A DNA stretch of 64,000 nucleotides from the NCBI RefSeq assembly GCF_033807575.1, contig NC_084726.1, positions 13,516,001 through 13,580,000 on the forward strand, written 5' to 3'. The stretch comes from Cydia pomonella (Eukaryota > Arthropoda > Insecta > Lepidoptera > Tortricidae). A program made the position numbers and the translations under genes. Positions 47,105 to 55,489 of this stretch are shown here, in pieces (the stretch's first letter is position 1; the number at the start of each line of letters is the position of its first letter). A model generated the notes under the pieces. That model was not told the DNA's origin. It worked only from the letters and a program-made list of their open reading frames with translations, and made no database searches.

Positions 47105-47199
47105 TGTTAGGTTAGTTCATATTGTATCTTTCGCGCCTGTACCGAAAAGGCAGTGCATTAAATGGTTATAACGCGAGCGCACGTCTTTTATTTATCACA
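47105..47199 (+). repeat. 3' LTR of the mag-like element
   Basis: Identical over 95 bases to 42651-42745; followed by the CTTTA duplication. Confidence 0.95.
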
Positions 47200-47204
47200 C
47201 TTTA

Positions 47205-47627
47205 CAAAGTAGTTGTAATTTTCCACACGTGTAATATATATAAGTAAAGCACATTTACACCCATTTAGTAACAGCCAATCATGCGAAATATTTGTACTCA
47301 ATAAACAACTCATTATACGCTGTGACCCGCATTGTGGTAGAAACCTAAATACGAAAATAGGGCGTTACAATACGAATATGGCTATTTTAGATGCACTGTA
47401 TGCGTCGTTTACATGAAGGCAGTACTTGGGCAAGTTGCTTGAAGGGTACTGCATAATCTACGACGATAACCGGGAAGCAAACATAACGTATAAACCGTTT
47501 TTTCAGAACACAGAGTTTTGACACAGAGAGTTTGTAGAACAGGATGAGTATTCTGAGTATAACAACAGATTAGAAATGTGATCTCGATTTATAGTGGATA
47601 TGATCTGTTAGTTTAAAAAAAGGTAAG
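47205..47627. other. Unassigned spacer
   Basis: No feature recognised. Confidence 0.35.
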
Positions 47628-47970
47628 TTTAATAAATCAGGATGCACAAATCCAAATAAAACGTGCGGTTTCGTGATTACTTTAATGATTGCAAAGCCGG
47701 TTGATCCGCAGCTCACATTTAAATACCTAACTTGCTCATTGCATTTGTGTTGCGATGGCTCTAAGTGGATTATATGCTTATGTGAAGAAAACAATTTATG
47801 TATGTTAAGTAGAGATAATAGTACCTACTACGTACTGAACTATAAATTAAACTAATGTGATTTTCGAAAGAAAAAGTGACCAAGCCCTCCAGTGCCCATA
47901 GCTGGGATCGAACCAGCAGCCCTTCTGCATTTGCGACAGATTCTTGAACCAATCGGGCACCCAAGTCACC
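47628..47970 (-). mobile_element. tRNA-headed SINE-like repeat, copy A
   Basis: Minus strand: a tRNA-like head ending GGTTCGATCCCAGC and GGGCACT (47880-47950), then an AT-rich middle, then a conserved ~130-bp block (AATCACGAAACCGCACG; GGATTTGTGCATCC) at 47628-47760. Copy B follows in the same orientation. Confidence 0.6.
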
Positions 47971-48056
47971 TCATACCTCATACGAACCATCATTCGACGC
48001 GACAGCTATAGTTCTGTTAGTAGAATAGGCAAGTAGTTTAGTGATCTGAACGGGCA

Positions 48057-48385
48057 TCAGATTAATAAATCAGGATTCATAAATCCAAATAAAACATGCG
48101 GTTTCGTGATTACTTTAATAATTGCAGCGGCGGTTGATCCGCAGTACATGTAGATAACTGGCTTATTGCGTTTCTGTTACAATAATTTTATTGTACATGG
48201 ATTTGGTTTTAGGTATATTGGATAATTGGTAATACTATTAGGTTGCAAATGTTACAATGTAAATTATAAACTGAAGTAAATGTCATACACTAAGAAAAAG
48301 TGCCCAAGGCTGGAATCGAACCAGCGTTCTGTGCTATCGCGCCAGGTGCCTGAGCCACTCGGCCACCGGGGTCAATGAAGGTGAC
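48057..48385 (-). mobile_element. tRNA-headed SINE-like repeat, copy B
   Basis: The head on the minus strand reads CCGGTGGCCGAGTGG (A box) and GGTTCGATTCC (B box) followed by TTGGGCACT. The end block (AATCACGAAACCGCATG, GATTTATGAATCC) matches copy A at roughly 85 percent by eye; heads and middles differ more. Confidence 0.65.
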
Positions 48386-48524
48386 GACTGAAGGCTTATG
48401 GCGCCCCCTGGCCATCCCTAAGGTAGAACAGCGTGGCTCGACTTGAAATAAAAACAAATGAAAGTATTTTCTGAACTGAGGCGGAGATGAGAGGAGACGT
48501 GCGGGAATCAACAATGGATGTAAT

Positions 48525-49100
48525 TCACATCTCTCAACTCAATTGGCTCCCTATCCGACTTCGGCGTCACATGTTTTCTTTTCTTTATTCTATACGCTTT
48601 AATCCTGCAACTCCCCGCTATTTCAAAGAGCGTTTTTCTTCCCTTAATTATCTTATGGCTCAGTTTCATTGGTCGATAGTTCGGTCGATATACAGCATGC
48701 GGGGACTCTCCGCAGGCGGTAAGGTGATATAACGACTTAGTGAAACAAGGTGATATAACGACTTAGTGAAACAAGGTGATATAACGACTTAGTGAAGCTC
48801 ATAATGCCATGTGTTTTAGAAATCTCCCGCACCCCGCATACGGGCCCTATCGACCAATGAAAACAGTTCGCAAAATGAGGGCCCTATGGCATGCTTCATG
48901 GAAATCTCTCTCCGCATACGGGTCCTACCTCTCAAAATTTGCTTCTATATGTGCCATCTTTCTCTTCCAAATTGTATAATTGGTCATTTAATTTCTATCT
49001 CCTTGTAAGATGTTCTCAATCCATTACTTTAAGATTAGTAGTTAAGTTAGAAAAATGCGTGTTTTTTTGATATGAAATAAACAGATTAATTTTTTTTTTT
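48525..49100 (+). pseudogene. CR1-like LINE C-terminal fragment with insertion
   Basis: QLNWLPIRLRRHMFSFLYSI and NPATPRYFKERFSSL (48535-48655) align with the C-terminus of the LINE at 51895 (LKWLPIRFRRNAHILSLLYA). Coding sense is lost at the insert; A-rich 3' UTR sequence with GAAATAAACAG and a T run follow at 49070-49100. Confidence 0.7.
48664..48862. repeat. Foldback with three 26-bp tandem units
   Basis: Perfect 16-bp arms TTTCATTGGTCGATAG (48664-48679) and its complement (48847-48862). Inside are three AAGGTGATATAACGACTTAG units, period 26 (48721-48797). It appears to have inserted into the LINE fragment. Confidence 0.7.
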
Positions 49101-49104
49101 TTTA

Positions 49105-49556
49105 CTTCCTTCAAATCAAATCCTAAGGAAAACTATATACACTCGTGTATGTACACTCACTCATATTTTACAAATAAATGATCTCTTATCTTATATCCCT
49201 CGCTCCTCTCACGAAAAAAAAATGGCTCTCCTGTAGAAAACATAAACATCAGACGAGTCAAAATGTATGAAACAGTAATTTTTTTTAATGATTATTGTCT
49301 GTTTTGCCCAATAACATCGCACTACAGGAGTTTAGTGCTATTGAGCAAATAGACAATAATTTACTAAACTATTACAAAACCAATGAACTGCCACCACAAA
49401 CCAATCGCACTAAAATGCTAATTAAAATACAATTAACAACAAAACAAAACCTCAAAATCAACGTCAATGAATGTAACCGCTGCATGTGAAAATTCGTCAT
49501 CATTTGATATGTAAAATGGCAGTAGGTATGGTGAGGTAGTGGTATGGTTCTATGGT
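49105..49556. other. Unassigned spacer
   Basis: No supported feature. Confidence 0.35.
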
Positions 49557-50707
49557 TTTTAGGGTTCCGTAGCCAAATGGCAAAAAACGGCAAAAAAGCG
49601 GCCAAGTGCGAGTCGGACTCGCCAATGAAGGGTTCCGTACCATTTATGACGTATTAAAAAAAACTACTTACTAGATCTGGTTCAAACCAATTTTCGTTGG
49701 AAGTTTGCATGGTAATGTATATCATATATTTTTTTTAGATTTTTCATTCCGTTATTTTAGAAGTTACGGGGGGGGGACACACTTTTTTTCACTTTGGAAG
49801 TGTCTCTCGCGCAAACTATTCAGTTTAGAAAAAAATGATATTAGAAACCTAAATATCATTTTTGAAGACCTATCCATAGATACCCCACACGTATGGGTTT
49901 GATGAAAAAAATTTTTTTTTTTAAATTTTATGACGTATTAAAAAAAAAACTACTTACTAGATCTCGTTCGAACCAATTTTCGGTGGAAGTTTGCATGGCA
50001 ATGTATATCATATATTTTTTTTAGATTTTTCATTCTGTTATTTTAGAAGTTACAGGGGGGGGGACACACATTTTTTCACTTTGGAAGTGTCTCTCGCGCA
50101 AACTATTCAGTTTAGAAAAAAATGATATTAGAAACCTAAATATCATTTTTGAAGACCTATCCATAGATACCCCACACGTATGGGTTTGATGAAAAAAAAA
50201 ATTTTTTTTAATTTTTATGACGTATTAAAAAAAACTACTTACTAGATCTCGTTCGAACCAATTTTCGGTGGAAGTTTACATGGCAATGTATATCATATAT
50301 TTTTTTTAGATTTTTTTTTCTGTTATTTTAGAAGTTACGGGGGGGGGGGGGGGGACACACTTTTTACCACTTTGGAAGTGTCTCTCGCGCAAACTATTCA
50401 GTTTAGAAAAAAATGATATTAGAAACCTCAATATCATTTTTAAAGACCTATCCATAGATACCCCACACGTATGGGTTTGATGAAAAAAGATTTTTTGAGT
50501 TTCAGTTCTAAGTATGGGGAACCCCCAAAATTTATTGTTTTTTTTCTATTTTTGTGTAAACATCATAATGCGGTTCATAGAATACATCTACTTACCAAGT
50601 TTGAACAGTATAGCTTTTATAGTTTCGGAAAAAAGTGGCTGTGACAGAATCGGACAGACAGACGGACATGACGAATCTATAAGGGTTCCGTTTTTTGCCA
50701 TTTGGCT
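49557..50707 (-). repeat. Poly(C) repeat element, left inverted arm
   Basis: Reverse orientation to 35143-36240: GGCCAAGTGCGAGTCGGACTC near 49600, then three ~290-bp units with G runs (near 49770, 50055, 50340), to GGAACCC near 50690. A short AGGGTTCCGTAGCCAAATGG piece at 49561 before it shows a head-to-tail remnant. No genes; small frames inside repeat with the units. Confidence 0.85.
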
Positions 50708-51894
50708 ACGGAACCCTTATAGATTCGTCATGTCATCTTTTTCCGAAACTATAAAAGCTATACTGTTCAAACTTGGTAAGTAGATGTATTCTATGAACCG
50801 CATTATGATGTTCACACAAAAATAGAAAAAAAAACAATAAATTTTGGGGGTTCCCCATACTTAGAACTGAAACTCAAAAAATCTTTTTTCATCAAACTCA
50901 TACGTGTGGGGTATCTATGGATAGGTCTTTAAAAATGATATTGAGGTTTCTAATATCATTTTTTTCTAAACTGAAAAGTTTGCGCGAGAGACACTTCCAA
51001 AGTGGTAAAAAGAGTGTCCCCCCCCCCCGTAACTTCTAAAATAACAGAATGAAAAATCTAAAAAAAATATATGATATACATTGCCATGCAAACTTCCACC
51101 GAAAATTGGTTCGAACGAGATCTAGTAAGTAGTTTTTTTTTAATAAGTCATAAAAATTAAAAAAAAAAATTTTTTTCATCAAACCCATACGTGTGAGGTA
51201 TCTATGGATAGGTCTTCAAAAATGATATTTAGGTTTCTAATATCATTTTTTTCTAAACTGAATAGTTTGCGCGAGAGACACTTCCAAAGTGAAAAAATGT
51301 GTGTCCCCCCCCCCACCACCCCCCCCCCCCCCCCCCCTGTAACTTCTAAAATAACAGAATGAAAAATCTAAAAAAAATATATGATATACATTGCCATGCA
51401 AACTTCCACCGAAAATTGGTTCGAACGAGATCTAGTAAGTAGTTTTTTTTTAATACGTCATAAAATTAAAAAAAAAAAATTTTTTTCATCAAACCCATAC
51501 GTGTGGGGTATCTATGGATAGGTCTTCAAAAATGATATTTAGGTTTCTAATATCATTTTTTTCTAAACTGAATAGTTTGCGCGAGAGACACTTCCAAAGT
51601 GAAAAAATGTGTGTCCCCCCCCCCCCCCTGTAACTTCTAAAATAACAGAATGAAAAATCTAAAAAAATATATGATATACATTACCATGCAAACTTCCACC
51701 GAAAATTGGTTTGAACGAGATCTAGTGAATAGTTTTTTTTAATACGTCAATAAATTAAAAAAAAATTTTTTTCATCAAACCCATACGTGTGGGGTATCTA
51801 TGGATAGGTCTTCAAAAATGATATTTAGGTTCCTAACATCATTTTTTTCTAAACTGAATAGTTTGCGCCAGAGACAGTTCCAAAGTGGTAAAAT
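50708..51894 (+). repeat. Poly(C) repeat element, right inverted arm (part 1)
   Basis: Forward copy meeting the left arm head to head: 24-bp arms ATGACGAATCTATAAGGG... (50669-50692; 50708-50731) around a 15-bp loop. About 35 bases present at 35230-35262 are missing. Four units follow (AAAC(C/T)CATACGTGTG at ~50896, 51182, 51492, 51778), with C runs up to ~30 near 51306-51337. Confidence 0.85.
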
Positions 51895-51906
51895 AATCGG
51901 TAATAA

Positions 51907-54216
51907 GTGGCGTGTAATCTTTCGATTTTACCTTCTGGTGCTACTCATCATTTTCCGAACTGTACGCCCTCTCTTCTTGACATCACTTTGGTCTCCTCTC
52001 CTTCGCTAGTTGCGAAATATAGTCAACACTCCGCTGATGCATTCTCCTATCATGATTTGCTTTGTTTGTCATATAAAATTCGTCCCCCTAAAGCTAAACC
52101 TAAAATTATTATGCAGCGCAATTTTAAAAGATTGAAGGTCGAGAAACTTCGTGAGGATGCCTATAATATTGATTGGAGTGTGATTGCTGATGCTGACACC
52201 GTAGAAGACCAAGTTGCACTTTTCAATTCTTTACTGATTCAGCTTTATGATGTCCACGCTCCGATTCGCCCAATCAAATTAAGGCATCTTCCTGCTCCCT
52301 GGTTGACTGACGAAATTAGGGCGTTAATTGATAAAAAGAATCAGGCTAAATGTAAATTTAAATTAAACGCTTCTGATAGGAACAAATCCAAATATCACGC
52401 GTTGAGAAATCATTGCAGCACTGTGTGTCGTGATGCTCAGCGGCGCCACATTCATAAGTCAGTAGAGGATGGTCAACCAACCAAAATTTGGAAATGCCTG
52501 AAGTCTTTTGGAGTTGGTAAGCCTGTTAATAATCCTTTACCTAATGATCTTAACTTAGATGAGCTTATCCAACATTTCTCTTCCTCTACTGTATTTAGCG
52601 GTCCAAATAAGGCTAAAACACTCAACTATCTTTCCTCCTTGCCAATTCCTGATTCTTCTCCCTTCTCTTTCACTAAATTCTCTGAGAGTGAGGTTGAGAA
52701 GAGCGTTATATCCATAACATCGAATGCTATTGGCGTTGACTGTGTGGGCCGGAATATGATACTCCCTTTACTAGACCTTCTTCTTCCCATTATCACCAAT
52801 ATCTTTAATAATTCAATTTCTCTATGTAGCTTTCCGAACTCCTGGAAAGACGCTGACATTATTCCCCTTCCAAAAAAGTCCAACCCTTCTTCCTTCTCTG
52901 ATTTTAGACCTATATCCATTCTTCCATTCCTCTCAAAGGTTTTAGAGCGGCTTGTACAGTCGCAATTAACTTCTTTTCTAAATAAAAACTCCTTGTTTAA
53001 TCCTTTCCAGTCAGGGTTTCGTTCCGGTCACAGCACGGTCACCGCACTAGTAAAGATTTCCGATGATATCCGTTCTGGCATGGATAACCGGAAGCTAACG
53101 GTATTGACGTTGTTAGATTTTAGCAACGCATTCAATACCGTTGACTTTGACATCTTGTTGGGGGTATTGCGTTCTCTCAATGTTTCTCCTGCAGCAGTTA
53201 AGTGGTTTCACAGCTACTTGGATGGTCGCCGGCAACGGGTTAAAGCTGATAACTCTTTATTTTCATCTTGGTGCAGTACGGTGGCAGGCGTTCCGCAGGG
53301 TGGCGTGCTGTCCCCTTTACTCTTTTCAATTTTCATAAATTCTATTACTTCTAATCTCCTTTCTTCTTATCATCTCTATGCCGACGACCTCCAAATCTAC
53401 TCCCAAGGCCTGCTTGACGATTTACACCTTGTTGTTCATTCCATTAACACCGACTTAGAACGCATTTCTGAATGGAGCTCTTGCTATGGTTTAAATGTTA
53501 ATCCGTCCAAAACTCAAGTTATTATCATTGGCAGCCCGAGAAGCATAGCAAGAGTCGATTTCGAAAGTTTACCTGGTGTTTTATTCGATGGGGTACTCAT
53601 TCCCTTTTCTAACCAGGTTAAAAATCTTGGCGTGATAATAGATCGAACTCTTTCTTGGTCTCCGCAGATCAGCGAGGTGAGCAGGAAGATCTTTGCTACA
53701 GTTGGTTCCCTACGTCGCCTTCGTAACTTCTTGCCTCTCGCCACTAAAATTGCGCTTGCTCAGTCTCTCCTTCTGCCTATTTTAGATTATGCAGATATCT
53801 GCTATTTAGACCTTACTGAAGAGCAATTGAACAAACTTGATCGACTTCAAAATGTTTGCATTAGATTTATTTTTGGATTGCGCAAATTTGATCATATTTC
53901 AAGCTTTCGTTCAAAGCTTAAGTGGCTACCTATTCGTTTCCGTCGCAACGCACATATTCTCTCCCTCCTGTATGCCACTCTGTTTCACCCCAATACTCCT
54001 TGTTATCTTAAAACTCGGTTTAAATTTCTTTCCTCTATCAGATGCTCTCAAAATCTGTTACTAGTTCCCCCTCCTTCCTCTTCGAAATTTTACATTAACT
54101 CTTTCAGTTTTCGCGCTGTCCGGCTGTGGAATGCTCTGCCTGTTGACATCAAACGTGCTAAATCGCTCTCTATTTTTAAAAACCGATTAAAAGAACATTA
54201 CTTGTCTCTTTCATAA
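51907..54216 (+). CDS. LINE ORF2 remainder: endonuclease tail and reverse transcriptase
   Basis: 769 codons with no internal stop. There is no ATG at the head: the frame opens after a stop at 51904 and begins inside the endonuclease. Its last motif, normally SDHDL, reads SYHDL (Asp to Tyr at about residue 48). RT blocks: NSWKDADIIPLPKKS, FRPISILPFLSKVLER, FQSGFRSGHST, DFSNAFNTVD, GVPQGGVLSPLLFSIF and HLYADDLQI (YADD 491-494). C-terminal LKWLPIRFRRN and FSFRAVRLWNALP follow. The RT catalytic residues look intact, but without the endonuclease and a start codon it is a dead copy. Confidence 0.9.
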   Translation: MACNLSILPSGATHHFPNCTPSLLDITLVSSPSLVAKYSQHSADAFSYHDLLCLSYKIRPPKAKPKIIMQRNFKRLKVEKLREDAYNIDWSVIADADTVEDQVALFNSLLIQLYDVHAPIRPIKLRHLPAPWLTDEIRALIDKKNQAKCKFKLNASDRNKSKYHALRNHCSTVCRDAQRRHIHKSVEDGQPTKIWKCLKSFGVGKPVNNPLPNDLNLDELIQHFSSSTVFSGPNKAKTLNYLSSLPIPDSSPFSFTKFSESEVEKSVISITSNAIGVDCVGRNMILPLLDLLLPIITNIFNNSISLCSFPNSWKDADIIPLPKKSNPSSFSDFRPISILPFLSKVLERLVQSQLTSFLNKNSLFNPFQSGFRSGHSTVTALVKISDDIRSGMDNRKLTVLTLLDFSNAFNTVDFDILLGVLRSLNVSPAAVKWFHSYLDGRRQRVKADNSLFSSWCSTVAGVPQGGVLSPLLFSIFINSITSNLLSSYHLYADDLQIYSQGLLDDLHLVVHSINTDLERISEWSSCYGLNVNPSKTQVIIIGSPRSIARVDFESLPGVLFDGVLIPFSNQVKNLGVIIDRTLSWSPQISEVSRKIFATVGSLRRLRNFLPLATKIALAQSLLLPILDYADICYLDLTEEQLNKLDRLQNVCIRFIFGLRKFDHISSFRSKLKWLPIRFRRNAHILSLLYATLFHPNTPCYLKTRFKFLSSIRCSQNLLLVPPPSSSKFYINSFSFRAVRLWNALPVDIKRAKSLSIFKNRLKEHYLSLS

Positions 54217-54404
54217 ATGTAGTTGTTATTCTTGAAATTCTTCGTTATTTGTATGGCTTTTCCTTTGTCATTTATTTATATATTTATTTGTTATTTATAT
54301 ATAGTAATAAATGTAGTATACCTATATATATTAAATATTTGTAGTATATGTATTTTATTTTATTTTTGCACCACCCGTTACCTTGATTATGTTCGCCATT
54401 TCTC

Positions 54405-54460
54405 TATCTGAAGGTTGTCTGGAAGAGATCGCTGTTTAGCGATAAGTCCGCCTGTTGTTA
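54405..54460 (+). other. Conserved LINE 3' UTR stem-loop
   Basis: GGTTGTCTGGAAGAG, stem ATCGCT-GTTT-AGCGAT, then AAGTCCGCCTGTTG (54413-54455). The layout is shared with LINE ends at 10264, 16171 and 40362. Likely the RNA signal bound by the element's reverse transcriptase, by analogy with eel UnaL2. Confidence 0.65.
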
Positions 54461-54543
54461 TCTACATATTTATACCTTTACATACTTTGTACCATTTTTT
54501 TTTTGTAGTGTGCAATAAAGCATTTTATTATTATTATTAAAAT

Positions 54544-54656
54544 GTGTGTCCAAAGTGGTAAAATGTTGAACAAGATCTAGCAAGTAGATTTTTTTTAATA
54601 CGTCTTAAATGGTACGGAACCCTTCATGCGCGAGTCCGACTCGCACTTGGCTGCTT
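54544..54656 (+). repeat. Poly(C) repeat element, right arm (part 2)
   Basis: Resumes exactly where 51894 stopped (GTGTGTCCAAAGTGGTAAAA) and runs to GAGTCCGACTCGCACTTGGC, the same end as at 36231. Confidence 0.88.
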
Positions 54657-54719
54657 TTTTCAATAACACGAGGGGCTTTAAAATAAAACTAATAATTAGT
54701 AAAGTAAAAAGTAAATAGT

Positions 54720-55400
54720 TAAGTAAAGTAAATTCTTTATTTGCATTAAATGTGGTTAACAATACAGTACCCCTAGTGTCAATTTAGTCGATAGCGAAAC
54801 GTGACGTACGCGTTTGCGTTAACTCTCATTTTGTATGGGTTTTTGAACAGCGCGCCAAGCGGGACGTTTTGGAAAGTCAAAAATCTCATACAAAATGACA
54901 CTTAACGCAAACGCGTACGTCACGTTTCGCTGTCGAAAATATTTACACTAGGGGTACAGGTCTTATTATAATTATAAGTATCACACATTTAGCCGTATTA
55001 TAGCATGCAAAATATGTACAATTACATCTTAAAAATCTATTTACATTTCATGCATTTTTTTTAATCAGTCAACAACAGTGATAACAAATAAAATGATAAA
55101 ATAATAATAATAATGAAGAAAATGAAAATGTCATTAGCTAGTGTGGAAGTCAAAATATTCTTTAATATTGTAAAAATTATTGTTTAATAGCCAGTTATAC
55201 AATGTCCGTTTGAATGTTTTTATGTCAGAAATTTCCTTGATATCTATTGGTAAATTATTGAACACTTTAATTGACATTATGCGACAGTTATTTTTAAATA
55301 ATGCACTTTTACACATTGGTCCTATCAATTTTGTAGGATCTCTGGAGCGTAACCTTGGATTTGCAACGAGTTTTGTAAATAAGTTAGGGTTAGACTAATT
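54720..55400 (-). mobile_element. LINE 3' end with C-terminal scrap
   Basis: Minus frame NPNLFTKLVANPRLRSRDPT, IGPMCKSALFKNNCRIMSIK, FNNLPIDIKEISDIKTFKRT, the usual LINE C-terminal NxLPxxIKxxxxxxxFK motif. A 3' UTR follows, ending GCAAATAAAGAATTTAC near 54728. It is interrupted by hairpin copy 5. Confidence 0.7.
54768..54956 (+). mobile_element. 189-bp hairpin MITE, copy 5
   Basis: Near-identical to copy 1 (a few substitutions near the left end). Flanks are CAG and CAG. It sits in a LINE 3' UTR, so the empty site can be predicted. Confidence 0.9.
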
Positions 55401-55402
55401 TA

Positions 55403-55486
55403 ATATACGATAAAAAGACAAGCCGAAAGAGTGCCGGGCTTGGAAATTGAGTGCAAATGTCGATTACGTAACGGTGGAATGCTCCT
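55403..55486 (+). repeat. Interspersed repeat shared with 23066-23153
   Basis: Same ATACGATAAAAAGACAAGCC and GTCGATTACGTAACGGTGG blocks in the same order. Confidence 0.65.
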
Positions 55487-55489
55487 ACT

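Larger units (their letters stand above)
42651..47199 (+). mobile_element. Ty3/Gypsy retrotransposon, mag-like, apparently complete
   Basis: 4549 bp: 95-bp LTR, leader, one gag-pol ORF, purine tract, 95-bp LTR. Target duplication CTTTA (42646-42650; 47200-47204) is perfect, and the two LTRs are identical base for base. Short LTRs, total size near 4.6 kb and two zinc knuckles fit the mag clade (Bombyx mori mag, as I recall it). No env-like ORF follows. Together this indicates a very recent, possibly still active insertion. Confidence 0.95.
51895..54537 (+). mobile_element. CR1-like LINE, 5'-truncated insertion
   Basis: 2.64 kb, inserted in the repeat at CAAAGTGG. Flanked by TAAAAT (51889-51894; 54538-54543), and the empty site survives at 36113-36150. 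It ends GCAATAAAGCATTTTATTATTATT, an ATT-type tail. The 5' end of the family is missing, as usual for target-primed reverse transcription. Confidence 0.9.

Noticed and set aside
48300..48375. True tRNA gene (clear A and B boxes)
   Set aside because: The acceptor stem cannot be closed convincingly, and a similar head with the same downstream block occurs at 47880.
48721..48797. CRISPR-like array
   Set aside because: Units are directly adjacent without spacers, and the genome is eukaryotic.
50514..50783. 89-codon ORF repeated at 35142-35384
   Set aside because: Conserved only because the non-coding poly(C) repeat is conserved; no protein family features.
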